From positions 286,455 to 350,454 of the forward strand of contig NZ_BMXF01000005.1 of assembly GCF_014651615.1 (NCBI RefSeq): DNA of 64,000 nucleotides, given 5' to 3'. Below are positions 50,935 through 59,190 of the stretch, in pieces; position 1 is the first letter of the stretch, and each line of letters begins with the position of its first letter. The translations under genes were made by a program, and so were the position numbers. The stretch comes from Persicitalea jodogahamensis (GTDB taxonomy: Bacteria > Bacteroidota > Bacteroidia > Cytophagales > Spirosomataceae). The notes beneath the pieces are model-generated. The model was not told where the DNA came from, did not search any database, and worked only from the letters and a program-made list of their open reading frames with translations.

Positions 50935-50957
50935 CCCGCGCCATAAGACGCGGGTAT
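50932..50957 (-). terminator. Terminator of KEY-lipoprotein member 2
   Basis: A 9-base perfect stem (ATACCCGCG with CGCGGGTAT) with an 8-base loop, 70 bases past the stop at 51027. The T-run is weak. Confidence 0.5.
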
Positions 50958-51026
50958 TTGTATGAATGCCAACTCGAGTAATTGTTCCAAGAAGCAACCT
51001 CCCGGTTTGGGACGGAAGTTCTACTC

Positions 51027-51689
51027 TCAATAGAAACCGCCGTACGATGCGACAGCCGCTACGACGATGAGTCCCAGCAGGGTCACCAGACCACCAAAAA
51101 TGACCCCCAAAAGTGACATTGTTTTGGTAGAATCGGGAGCCTGTCCTTTCTTGATACGCCCCAAACCAACGATTCCAAGCACTAGACCGGCGATACCAAG
51201 TAATATCCCTAATCCACTACCAAGCAATAGCAGGAGTAATCCTGCTCCACCAAAAACTAGCGAGAGAAGGGCGATCGTGTTCTCCGCCTTCGCGGCCTTG
51301 GCCGTTTCGGGCGAACTGGCTTTTTTGATCTGCTTCTGAATTTTCTTAGCCGCAATCTTCTGGGTCCAGGTCAACTTGGCTGGCTTGGCTGCCGTAGTTT
51401 TTGCTACACCGGGAGCCGCATTTGGCGTAATCGCTTCGGAAGGGATTACCGACAACGCGACTTCCTCCTCAGTCATGACGACGACCTCCTCGTCGGCAGA
51501 GGCAGAAAGTACTTGTGGCGTGGAAATAGCCGGGGTTTCCACATCAGCGGCGACAACTTCGGCAGGCGTAGAAACTTGCTTTTGACTGGTAGAAACCGTG
51601 GTATTGGTATAATTGAAGGTTGGGTATTCCTTTTTCTGACAAGCCCCAAACACACTTACCATTGCTAGAAGTAAAAAGATTTTTTTCAT
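51027..51689 (-). CDS. Lipoprotein with C-terminal membrane segments (KEY-type, member 2)
   Basis: 220 residues from ATG 51689; an ATG one codon earlier is equivalent. The lipobox ends at C17, followed by QKKEYPTF. The spacer (about 26-100) is Val/Thr/Pro/Ala/Glu-rich, followed by a basic segment (TWTQKIAAKKIQKQIKKAS) and a hydrophobic C-terminus with a Gly/Leu-rich helix (LGSGLGILLGIAGLVLGIVGL), a KKGQAPDSTK turn and a last helix. It shares layout, the cysteine position and the KEY motif with the downstream gene but little other sequence, which points to divergent paralogues. No database family is recognised. It is most likely an inner-membrane or envelope lipoprotein of unknown role. Confidence 0.6.
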   Translation of the reverse strand: MKKIFLLLAMVSVFGACQKKEYPTFNYTNTTVSTSQKQVSTPAEVVAADVETPAISTPQVLSASADEEVVVMTEEEVALSVIPSEAITPNAAPGVAKTTAAKPAKLTWTQKIAAKKIQKQIKKASSPETAKAAKAENTIALLSLVFGGAGLLLLLLGSGLGILLGIAGLVLGIVGLGRIKKGQAPDSTKTMSLLGVIFGGLVTLLGLIVVAAVASYGGFY

Positions 51690-51752
51690 CACAAACAGGA
51701 TTTTAGATTAAAAAAATTGAATAAACTTTTTCCTTTCAGGGCTAAAAGTAAA

Positions 51753-51782
51753 AAAGCGTCGCTAAAATCATAGCGACGCTTT
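51753..51782 (-). terminator. Terminator of the outer-membrane barrel gene
   Basis: A 12-base perfect stem (AAAGCGTCGCTA with TAGCGACGCTTT), a 6-base loop and a T-rich flank on the minus strand. Confidence 0.8.
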
Positions 51783-51809
51783 GGAAAAATCAGTTCTTTT
51801 TGGATTAAA

Positions 51810-52322
51810 TTAGAACTTAAAGCTTACTCCGGCTTGCAGAACACCGAATCCTGAGCCCAATTCAGCAAAAACGCCTAAGTTGGGTTGGAAATAGTATTTG
51901 CCGCCAATGTGGCCCAAAAATGTTACGCCGCTTCCGTAGCTGTATGCATCTCCAAAACCAGCATAGTCCCAGCTGAAGTTACGATATCCCAATCCCAGAC
52001 CTGCGTATAAGTCTATCTGATCGTTATCCAAGTTCAGTAGCTCGTTGAAGTGGTACGAGCCACGCGCACCAATGGTAAGTACTGACCATCTAGATCCCAG
52101 GTAGTTCCTGCCTGAGTAACCACCCATAACGCCGACGCTGATTGCATCATGGACGCCATATTCAAAGGAACCGCCGAAACCCAGGCCACCGCCGCCATAA
52201 GTACCAAGACCGATACCTACGTTAAGTAACTTATCGCCATTCTGATATGACTGCGCGACTACACTTTCAGCGGAAACCGCAAGCAGCGCTACGATAAAAA
52301 GAGAGGAAATTAATTTTTTCAT
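51810..52322 (-). CDS. Outer-membrane beta-barrel protein (small porin-like)
   Basis: 170 residues from ATG 52322, with a signal peptide cleaved near VVAQ (residue 24). The mature part is alternating, aromatic/Gly-rich beta sequence typical of an eight-stranded barrel: LLNVGIGLGTYGGGGLGFGG, VGVMGGYSGRNY, YAGLGLGYRNF and the C-terminal GVLQAGVSFKF ending in Phe. Similar proteins are annotated as porin family or OmpW-like. Function is unknown: a structural or small-pore role. Its promoter has a TTTG-N20-TACTTTG arrangement 35 bases upstream, and a strong terminator follows, so it is monocistronic and probably well expressed. Confidence 0.8.
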   Translation of the reverse strand: MKKLISSLFIVALLAVSAESVVAQSYQNGDKLLNVGIGLGTYGGGGLGFGGSFEYGVHDAISVGVMGGYSGRNYLGSRWSVLTIGARGSYHFNELLNLDNDQIDLYAGLGLGYRNFSWDYAGFGDAYSYGSGVTFLGHIGGKYYFQPNLGVFAELGSGFGVLQAGVSFKF

Positions 52323-52356
52323 GATATAATAGATTTTGTTTCGTGAGTGATATACG

Positions 52357-52387
52357 CAAAGTAAAGTGATTCTTCTGGTAAGGCAAA
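52357..52387 (-). promoter_or_regulatory. Putative promoter of the outer-membrane barrel gene
   Basis: On the minus strand, TTTG (52387-52384) and TACTTTG (52363-52357) are separated by 20 bases. The -7 element lacks one base of the TAnnTTTG consensus. Confidence 0.5.
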
Positions 52388-52527
52388 GGACCATTGAACA
52401 GAAATTATTATTCGGCACAGCAAACCGCTTGAACGGTCTTTCTTATATAGTAAACCATCAAAATACAGCAAACGAACGCCACTTTTCGCCTGTATGCGTA
52501 TATTTGAATACCACGAAATAGTACAAG

Positions 52528-53193
52528 ATGTCTTCTCAGGTTTCCTACTTTTCCAAACCTTCTGTCCAACCAGCTGAACTTATTCGCAACTGCCAGGACT
52601 ATCATCGCTTCATGGAAACCCGCCGCTCGCTGCGCTTTTTCTCCGACCATCCGGTGCCAAAGAAAGCTATCGAACAGATGATTATGGCCGCTTCTACCGC
52701 GCCATCCGGGGCCCACAAACAACCATGGACTTTCTGTGCGGTGAGTGACCCTGCCACAAAAAGCAAAATCCGGGCGGCGGCGGAAGAAGAGGAGTATCGC
52801 AGCTACCACGGGCGCATGAGTGAGGAATGGCTCCGCGACCTGCAGCCTTTCGGTACCGACTGGCATAAGCCATTTCTGGAAACTGCTCCCTGGCTCATCA
52901 TCGTTTTTCGGCAGATTTATGGAATGGGGGAGGAGGGCGAAAGGCAAACGCACTACTACGTCAATGAGTCGGTAGGCATTGCCTGCGGCTTTCTGCTCAC
53001 GGCCATTCACCAAGCCGGGCTGGTGGCGCTCACGCACACCCCCAGCCCGATGGATTTTCTGACAAAATTGCTAGCGCGCCCCGCCAACGAGAAGCCATTC
53101 CTGCTCATCCCCGTCGGCTATGCGGCTGCGGACGCCACAGTTCCTGATCTGCAACGGAAACCCAGTGAGGAGGTGATTGCGTGGTACGAATGA
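52528..53193 (+). CDS. Nitroreductase-fold flavoprotein resembling iodotyrosine deiodinase
   Basis: 221 residues, one FMN-binding nitroreductase domain: METRRSLRFFSDHPVP near the start, the FMN loop TAPSGAHKQPWTF, ACGFLLTAIHQAGL and LIPVGYAAADATVPDL. It resembles the deiodinase branch (IYD) of the superfamily. The residues that bind the amino acid part of halotyrosine in human IYD (Glu157, Tyr161, Lys182) appear to correspond to E89, Y93 and K114 with identical spacing (recalled from the literature, not aligned by tool). If so, it may reductively remove halogen from a halogenated tyrosine with an NAD(P)H/flavin reductant. Bacterial homologues such as the Haliscomenobacter enzyme are known. 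It has no signal peptide and no partner nearby. Confidence 0.82.
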   Translation: MSSQVSYFSKPSVQPAELIRNCQDYHRFMETRRSLRFFSDHPVPKKAIEQMIMAASTAPSGAHKQPWTFCAVSDPATKSKIRAAAEEEEYRSYHGRMSEEWLRDLQPFGTDWHKPFLETAPWLIIVFRQIYGMGEEGERQTHYYVNESVGIACGFLLTAIHQAGLVALTHTPSPMDFLTKLLARPANEKPFLLIPVGYAAADATVPDLQRKPSEEVIAWYE

Positions 53194-53249
53194 AGCCAGA
53201 TTAAAAGATTGATACGATATGTCCTGCATTGACCTTTAACTTCCAGGAG

Positions 53250-55793
53250 CTATTCCTGCGCACCTCCACCAAACCTCCCCGAAGAAATCTGCGAGCCAAA
53301 GAACAGCGCGTTCAGGAATATTTTGTTCGTCCCGTACCAAAACGCGCGAAAATTAGGATTATCCAGTAGGGCGATCACCTTGCCCGAACCCAGGTTATTA
53401 CAAACGATGGCGGGCGAGTTGCGGATCAACTTTTGGTTGCGGGCCGACATATAGCCGCTCACCAGCGGACTATCGGTGTAGATAGCGGGGGCGCCGTAGG
53501 GATCTTTGATGGGCTGTACAAAGTTGTTGTGATCGCGGAAAACGTTCAGCATCGGCTCTTTGTAGCCGTAGGCCAGCGGGTGCGTCAGGTCAAGTTTTAC
53601 CTGGAAAATGGCTCCGCCCGTAACCTGCGCTCCTTGGTACAGGTCAGCCAAAGCATAGAGTTTCGGCCCGGTGGTGTCATTGGGAATCGCTTTCAGTTTC
53701 AGGGTAGAAAGTCCTTTTTCGGCCAGCCATTCGTTGGCGTCGGTCATGGCGATGAGGACCCCGCCCGCCCGCACCCAATCGCGGATTTTGTCCACAGAGA
53801 GGCTGCCGTAGTTTCCGCTGACCAGAATAAGCGTGTTGTATTCGCTCAAATCCAGACGATTGAAACTACCCATGTCGGCCATCGTCAGGGGTACTTTGAT
53901 CCGCTGATCGAGCAGGTGCCACACTTCTCCGGCATCATTGCTATTGACGCCCGCGCCGACCAGCATCAGTGGCTTGGGCTGTCGCATGGTCTTGAAGTTT
54001 TCGCTGCCGAAGTCGATGCCGCTGCTCGTGAGCCCCGTACCGGAGGCATAAAAATCCACCCCATCGCGGGCAGCAAGGCGTTGGAGCAGCTGATACGTGG
54101 AGTCGGGGTTATGATCGTGAACCTGAATCTGAATGGTACCGTAATCGAATTCGCGGGGTTTTCCGTCAATGGAAACAATGAGCGGCTGGGCGGCTGTTTT
54201 GGTGCGGTAGCCGCGCTTTTGGAGTTCATAAAGCGTGCGTGGTGCAAAGTAGCTGTCCCACTCGAATAGATAGGAATAAGCAGTTTTACCCACGACTTTC
54301 CCCGCCGGAAAGGGATTCTCCGTCAATTTTTTGCCCAAAGAAATGTTCGCCTTGGACTCCACGTATGGTACATTAAATGTCAGCGGCATCGCCCAGGCCG
54401 AAATGTCGTAAAACAGGCTATCCTCGAACTCGGTCCTCTTTTCGAAAATTGCCTTAACTACCTTTCTTTGCGACTGGTCGAGCGGCACGACAAAGGCATT
54501 GTCCTTCGGGAATTTGCGGCCTTCCAGCGTTTCGTCTTTGGCAAGTTCATGCACAGCGATGTCGTTGCGGCGCAGAATGTTGACCATTTCCCAGGTACGG
54601 GCGCGGTCGTTGCTACCGCCGAAAACGTAGGCTTTTACGGGTTCATTGGTGCTTTTGTAAAAATCCCGCATATAATCCAGCAGTTCAACTCGCATGGCGC
54701 GTGCCGCTCTCAGCGTAGAAAGCGTAGCCGTAAACTGGTTGCGGATCGTGAACGGGAAAGTGAGTAAGCCATTGTTGGTTTCCTGCGCGTGGCCGCGTGA
54801 GCTGGCCTGCTCGAACAGGATACCGATAGAGCCATTGACGTCGGGATAAGTCGAACCCTTGCCGTAGTAAAAGTCGTCGTAGTTTTCCTGGGTGTAGTAG
54901 TAAGAGCCGATTTTATCCAATTCGGCAGCGTGATAGGCGCCGATTTTGGCCGTAAGGTCAATGTTCAGGCGCGGTGTAAGCGGGTGCGTCCGCGAGGCCA
55001 CACCGGGTTGAAAGAAGAAAGTAGAATTGCCGCCCATCTCGTGGTGGTCGGTCAGGATATTAGGCTTCCAGGCGTGGTACTTTACCATTCGCCCCTGACT
55101 TTCTGGATGTTGGGTGTAGAGCCAGTCCCGGTTCAGGTCGAACCAGTAGTGATTCGTGCGGCCACCGGGCCATACCTCATTGTACTCCCGCGCCGCCGGG
55201 TCGCTCACTTGCGTGATACTTTTGTGGGTGTTGACCCAGCTGGCAAAGCGGTTACCGCCGTCAGGATTGATGCAGGGATCGAGCAGAATGACGCACTCGC
55301 GCAGCAGCGAGTCGATCTCTGCACCCTGCGCCGCCGCCAGGTAGTAAGCCGATAGCAGCGAGGCGTTGGCCCCGCTTGGCTCATTACCATGAACGGAATA
55401 GCCCATCCACACCACGGCGGGCATATTCGCCGTTTTCAGCCCCCCTGACTGCGCCGGATCGGTGAGTTTGAGGTGTTCGGTGCGGATATTTTCCAGATTG
55501 GCGTGATTGGCCGGATTGGTAATCGTGAGCAGCAGCAAGGGCCGTTGCTCGTAGGTGCGGGCGTATTCGGCCAGCGTGATGCGGTTGGAGAGTTCGGCCA
55601 GTTTATTCATGTAGGCCACACGCTGGTCGTGTGTCACGTGCCATTCGCCAACCTGATAGCCCAGAAACTGCTGCGGCGTGGGTATTGCCGGATCATAGGT
55701 AATATTGGTCGGAAGGTAGTAGCTGTCGGCCACTTGCGCCTGCAGGGTGAAAGTACCAACGAGGGTCAGTAGTAAGAGCAAATATTTCTTCAT
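53250..55793 (-). CDS. Large exported M14 metallopeptidase with amidotransferase-like C-terminus
   Basis: 847 residues with a signal peptide (LVGTFTLQAQ). The M14 catalytic domain (about 50-360) shows GYSVHGNEPSGANASLL (zinc HxxE), LDPCINPDGGNRF, the later HHEMGGN and the catalytic Glu in ILFEQASSRG. The remaining about 480 residues include a region like the class-1 glutamine amidotransferase/ThuA fold (YNTLILVSGNYGSLS and VRAGGVLIAMTDANEWL) and a beta-rich end. This composite architecture is common in Bacteroidota M14 proteins. It removes C-terminal residues from extracellular peptides, with substrate unknown. It is convergent with the IYD-like gene, with no clear terminator between them. 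Confidence 0.88.
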   Translation of the reverse strand: MKKYLLLLLTLVGTFTLQAQVADSYYLPTNITYDPAIPTPQQFLGYQVGEWHVTHDQRVAYMNKLAELSNRITLAEYARTYEQRPLLLLTITNPANHANLENIRTEHLKLTDPAQSGGLKTANMPAVVWMGYSVHGNEPSGANASLLSAYYLAAAQGAEIDSLLRECVILLDPCINPDGGNRFASWVNTHKSITQVSDPAAREYNEVWPGGRTNHYWFDLNRDWLYTQHPESQGRMVKYHAWKPNILTDHHEMGGNSTFFFQPGVASRTHPLTPRLNIDLTAKIGAYHAAELDKIGSYYYTQENYDDFYYGKGSTYPDVNGSIGILFEQASSRGHAQETNNGLLTFPFTIRNQFTATLSTLRAARAMRVELLDYMRDFYKSTNEPVKAYVFGGSNDRARTWEMVNILRRNDIAVHELAKDETLEGRKFPKDNAFVVPLDQSQRKVVKAIFEKRTEFEDSLFYDISAWAMPLTFNVPYVESKANISLGKKLTENPFPAGKVVGKTAYSYLFEWDSYFAPRTLYELQKRGYRTKTAAQPLIVSIDGKPREFDYGTIQIQVHDHNPDSTYQLLQRLAARDGVDFYASGTGLTSSGIDFGSENFKTMRQPKPLMLVGAGVNSNDAGEVWHLLDQRIKVPLTMADMGSFNRLDLSEYNTLILVSGNYGSLSVDKIRDWVRAGGVLIAMTDANEWLAEKGLSTLKLKAIPNDTTGPKLYALADLYQGAQVTGGAIFQVKLDLTHPLAYGYKEPMLNVFRDHNNFVQPIKDPYGAPAIYTDSPLVSGYMSARNQKLIRNSPAIVCNNLGSGKVIALLDNPNFRAFWYGTNKIFLNALFFGSQISSGRFGGGAQE

Positions 55794-55842
55794 GCAATAA
55801 GAAAGAGGAGTTGGGGTGAATTTTGAACGAAACTACAAAAAA

Positions 55843-55870
55843 ACAAGGGTACTCGTCGGAGTACCCTTGT
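55843..55870 (-). terminator. Terminator of the PNPOx-like gene
   Basis: An 11-base perfect stem (ACAAGGGTACT with AGTACCCTTGT) and a 6-base loop, followed on the minus strand by a T-rich stretch, 29 bases past the stop at 55899. Confidence 0.8.
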
Positions 55871-55898
55871 GGTTATTCTGGTATTTGAGCTGTCGCTA

Positions 55899-56396
55899 CT
55901 ACATCTTCACCTCGCCATGTTCACCTTCGTCGTTTTGCTCACCCGTAATCAGGGCTTTCGCGATATGGTAAGCCTGCACCATGGTGGAGGAGGGGCTATC
56001 CCAATATTCGGCTTCTTTGATTTTAACTTTCAGTACTGTCAGGTCGGGATCTTCCAGTCCTTTGGGAAACCACGCTTTTGCTACGGGACTCCATAAATCT
56101 TTTTTGATAGCCGGGTCGTCCACGATCGAGGCTTCGCCCACGACCGACACGTAGGATTGGGCATCGGTATCGGCATAGGCCACGTTGACGCCCGGGTGCT
56201 TCTGTAGTTCTTCGGTTTTATGGGAAGAGCGGCTGGTCAGGAACCAAAGGTTACCTTCGGCATCGAGTTTCTGGGTTTGCATCGGGCGGCTTTTGTGATC
56301 GCCGTCGTCCTGCATGGTAGTAAGCATGCCCACTTCGATGCTGTCGATTATCTCCTTTACTTTATTCAGATCGTGATTTATTTCTTCACTTTTCAT
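55899..56396 (-). CDS. PNPOx-fold protein (general stress protein 26-like)
   Basis: 165 residues, one split-barrel flavin-binding domain: IDSIEVGMLTTMQDDGDHKS and SRPMQTQKLDAEGNLWFLT at the start, VAYADTDAQSYVSVVGEA in the middle, and a C-terminal acidic tail (EHGEVKM). It matches the pyridoxamine 5'-phosphate oxidase-like general stress protein 26 family, whose members bind FMN or FAD and often act as flavin- or F420-dependent reductases or stress proteins. The specific reaction is unknown. It is cytoplasmic and monocistronic. Confidence 0.87.
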   Translation of the reverse strand: MKSEEINHDLNKVKEIIDSIEVGMLTTMQDDGDHKSRPMQTQKLDAEGNLWFLTSRSSHKTEELQKHPGVNVAYADTDAQSYVSVVGEASIVDDPAIKKDLWSPVAKAWFPKGLEDPDLTVLKVKIKEAEYWDSPSSTMVQAYHIAKALITGEQNDEGEHGEVKM

Positions 56397-56497
56397 TTTG
56401 GTTAAGTTTAGGGTTGAAAATTATTCTCCCTAACCTTACCAAAATTGGGCCACGAACTATTCCCTGGCCACCTGTTGAAAACCTTACTCACTCTCTC

Positions 56498-57400
56498 CTA
56501 GACCCCCACCGTATCGCCCTCATCCATCTTGATTTGTTTCTCAAGGTAGGCAATCACAAGCGAGGCTACGTCGATCCCGGTAGTTTTCTCGATGCCTTGC
56601 AAGCCCGGCGACGAATTGACCTCCATCACCATAGGCCCCTGACTCGACTGCAGCATGTCCACACCCGCCACGCGTACGCCCAACGCCCGTGCAGCGTCCA
56701 GAGCCGCGTGTTCCTCTTCAGGTGAGAGTACCACGGGCGTTCCTGCCCCGCCCCGGTGGAGGTTGGAGCGGAAATCGCCCTCGGCCCCCTGCCTCCGCAT
56801 GGCCGCCACCACTTTGTTGCCCACGACGAACGCCCGGATGTCCGCGCCCTTTGACTCAGCCACGAATTCCTGAATGAGAAAGTTGGCTTTCAGGCCAAAA
56901 AATGCCTCGATGGTAGATTTAGCAGCCTTTGAAGTTTCGGCCAGCACAACGCCCACGCCTTGCGTTCCTTCCAAAAGTTTGATAATGACGGGCGGTCCAT
57001 TTACGATCTTGATCAATTCGTTGACCTGCGCGGGGTTTTTGGCAAAAACAGTTTTGGGAATGCGCACGCCGGCCTGGGCCAGAATCTGCATTGAGCGCAG
57101 CTTATCGCGCGAGCGGGTGATGGCCTGCGACTTGACTGTCGTGTAAACCCGCATCAGCTCAAATTGCCGCACCACCGCGCAGCCGTAGGCCGTCACCGAC
57201 GTACCTATGCGTGGAATAATGGCATCGATCCCCGATATGGACTTCCCCTCGTAACGGATAGATGTCGTTTCGCCCTCGATCATCAGGAAGCATTTCAGGT
57301 GGTTGATAACCACCGCTTCGTGGCCTCTTTCCCGGATTGCTTCCACCAATCGGCGCGTTGAGTATAGTTCAGGATCAGTTGATAAAACTGCAATTTTCAT
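56498..57400 (-). CDS. rimK: RimK-type ATP-grasp ligase (ribosomal S6 glutamate ligase)
   Basis: 300 residues from ATG 57400; the upstream 21 codons do not look family-like. The N-terminal preATP-grasp domain ([20 protein letters not shown]) and an ATP-grasp domain (about 105-290) have [50 protein letters not shown], the NLHRGG loop and the metal site [13 protein letters not shown]. RimK adds glutamates to the C-terminus of ribosomal protein S6 (RpsF); relatives make poly-glutamate tails on cofactors. The rimB-like gene lies 121 bases upstream on the same strand and is the known partner in other bacteria. Specificity for S6 is inferred. Confidence 0.9.
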   Translation of the reverse strand: MKIAVLSTDPELYSTRRLVEAIRERGHEAVVINHLKCFLMIEGETTSIRYEGKSISGIDAIIPRIGTSVTAYGCAVVRQFELMRVYTTVKSQAITRSRDKLRSMQILAQAGVRIPKTVFAKNPAQVNELIKIVNGPPVIIKLLEGTQGVGVVLAETSKAAKSTIEAFFGLKANFLIQEFVAESKGADIRAFVVGNKVVAAMRRQGAEGDFRSNLHRGGAGTPVVLSPEEEHAALDAARALGVRVAGVDMLQSSQGPMVMEVNSSPGLQGIEKTTGIDVASLVIAYLEKQIKMDEGDTVGV

Positions 57401-57521
57401 GAAATGGAATTGGATTAGGTCCCATGCGGCGGGACAAGTGAGTTGTGCGCAAATGGCGGCCAAATATCAAACGGATTTATCAGAACTCCGTTCGGGGCCA
57501 AGTGTTTTTACGAAAAAATAA

Positions 57522-57947
57522 TTATTGGGAAACATCGACAATGAACTTTCCCTTAAGCAGACGGCGGCCCAACAGCACCGGGAAAGTCATCTTGTAGCGG
57601 TCAGCCAATGAAAACTGGGTGCGTATCTGACGCCCGGCCACCTCGACAGTCGTACGAATGATGTACCGCTGCTCAGACTGCCCGAAAGAGTTTTTGACGG
57701 TTCTCTCTTTAAAGTCGCTCACCAGAATCGGCTTACTGGCGCCGCCTTTTTTCATGTCCAGCACAAAACTGAGCAACGTCTGTCCGTCCCGCTCGATCAC
57801 CTTTACTTTCGAACAGTGAAAGGATGAGGTTGCCGCGCCCGTGTCCACCCGTGCCGGCACTCCGTGCCAGTCCAGATCGGGGAAATTGATGGTGGCCGTA
57901 GCACCGATTACTGTTTTCTCAGCGGTGGCGGGAGTCTTCTTTTTCAT
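57522..57947 (-). CDS. rimB: RimB-like retropepsin-type aspartic protease (PF05618, formerly 'ATP-dependent zinc protease')
   Basis: 141 residues, one PF05618 domain. The pepsin-like active site is ARVDTGAATSSFHC (D35-T-G-A); the opposite half has VTVEVAGRQI-type strands and ends TFPVLLGRRLLKGKFIVDV, the flap and psi-loop region. Retropepsin-like folds act as dimers, which fits the short length. In Pseudomonas, RimB acts with RimK to control S6 glutamylation. It overlaps the holB stop by 4 bases (translational coupling) and is followed by rimK. The annotation 'ATP-dependent zinc protease' found for such proteins is probably misleading; no zinc or ATP motif is seen. Confidence 0.82.
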   Translation of the reverse strand: MKKKTPATAEKTVIGATATINFPDLDWHGVPARVDTGAATSSFHCSKVKVIERDGQTLLSFVLDMKKGGASKPILVSDFKERTVKNSFGQSEQRYIIRTTVEVAGRQIRTQFSLADRYKMTFPVLLGRRLLKGKFIVDVSQ

Positions 57948-59071
57948 GCGGATCTTTGAAACAGGCGGACGGTGGTTAGAGATAGGTCAAGAAAAACCAT
58001 TTTGGCCCGCACGTTCCTTTCTACGTGGTAATAGGCTTCATTGATTTCGGCAATCATTTGTTCAAGCGACGCCTCAGGGACTGCCTTGGAAAAATTCTGT
58101 ACGAAGGTAAGCTCTTCCTCCGGCACACGCAGCAGTTCGCCCGCGCCCTGTGTCCACAGCAGCATGTCACGAAAGAGCCGCAGCGCATAATCAAAAATCC
58201 CCTTTTGCTTTTCCTTGCTCATGCCGTCGAAGGCGTCGGCCCTTTTCACCAGCTTGATGATGTCCCGCTTGTAGCAGTCGCGCATCCACTCGCTGAACCA
58301 GGCGTGGCTCTCGTCCTCCTTTTCCAGTAACAACTGGTGAGCCGCCGAAAGGTTGCCGTCACAAAGGTAGGCAATGCGTCTGGCGCGGCTTTCGTCGGTT
58401 TGATGGTGTTTTTGTAAGTACTCCACCACATCCTCATCCCGGAATGCCGGAACAACCAGCCGCTGTGTCCGGGAAATTATGGTTGTGATAAGGCGATCTG
58501 ACTGTTCCGTAACGAGCAAAAAAAGTGTTTTCGCGGGCGGCTCTTCCAGGATTTTCAGCAGCGCGTTGGCCGCCTGCAGATTCATCAGTTCGGGCTGCCA
58601 GAGAATCATGATCTTGTACTCTGCCTCGAAGGATTTCAACGACAACTTGCCAATGATCGCCCGTGCCTCCTTGATAGGGATGATCCCCTGCTGATTGTTG
58701 GTAGCCTTGATGAAAGCCAGCCACTCGGGCAACGTTCGAAACGGGCTTTCGTCCAGAAACGCGCGCCAGAGCGGCGTCAATTCCCCCAACAAATCCTCCC
58801 CATCCTTGGGTGAGCGCGGCAGCGGGAAAATCGAATGCAGATCGGGATGCACCAGCTTGTTCATCTTCACGCAGGAAGCACAAACTCCGCAGGAATCCTC
58901 CTCGTTGCGATTCTCGCAGTTGACATAGGTCGCCAGGGCCAGCGCCAGCGCCAGTCCGCCTCCACCCGGTGGCCCATCGAACAGTAGCGCGTGGGCCACG
59001 TGACTTTGCTTCACCGCGCGTCGCAGGGTAGTTTTGGTTTCTTGTAAGCCGGGGAGATCTTGGAATTTCAA
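57944..59071 (-). CDS. holB: DNA polymerase III subunit delta' (clamp loader)
   Basis: 375 residues. The AAA+ clamp-loader domain starts MKFQDLPGLQETKTTLRRAV and has HALLFDGPPGGGGLALALAL, a modified P-loop as expected of delta', which does not hydrolyse ATP. The zinc-binding cysteines C52, C61, C64 and C67 (SCGVCASC) match the domain I finger, and SRTQRLVVPAF is typical. It loads the beta clamp with gamma/tau and delta at replication forks, in the cytoplasm. Its stop overlaps the start of rimB by 4 bases, so rimB (and possibly rimK) share its transcript. Confidence 0.92.
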   Translation of the reverse strand: MKFQDLPGLQETKTTLRRAVKQSHVAHALLFDGPPGGGGLALALALATYVNCENRNEEDSCGVCASCVKMNKLVHPDLHSIFPLPRSPKDGEDLLGELTPLWRAFLDESPFRTLPEWLAFIKATNNQQGIIPIKEARAIIGKLSLKSFEAEYKIMILWQPELMNLQAANALLKILEEPPAKTLFLLVTEQSDRLITTIISRTQRLVVPAFRDEDVVEYLQKHHQTDESRARRIAYLCDGNLSAAHQLLLEKEDESHAWFSEWMRDCYKRDIIKLVKRADAFDGMSKEKQKGIFDYALRLFRDMLLWTQGAGELLRVPEEELTFVQNFSKAVPEASLEQMIAEINEAYYHVERNVRAKMVFLDLSLTTVRLFQRSA

Positions 59072-59080
59072 TTTGGAATT

Positions 59081-59190
59081 ATGGAATTAGTGAATGTCGG
59101 ACTATTCGACGGGGCCGCCCGCGCGGTGCAGCATTCAAATGGAAGCTGGCGAAAGCAAAAATCACCAATTCCGACATTACACCATTCCAG
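59081..59190. repeat. Imperfect inverted repeat between glmU-like and holB
   Basis: Left arm 59081-59100 (ATGGAATTAGTGAATGTCGG) and right arm 59171-59190, whose reverse complement is CTGGAATGGTGTAATGTCGG, match at 14 of 20 positions and enclose a GC-rich core. The right arm runs into the last codons of the glmU-like gene. It could be a MITE/REP-like remnant. Confidence 0.4.

Noticed and set aside
53433..54269. 278-codon plus-strand frame opposite the large M14 peptidase
   Set aside because: Antisense shadow within a continuous, motif-bearing minus-strand gene.
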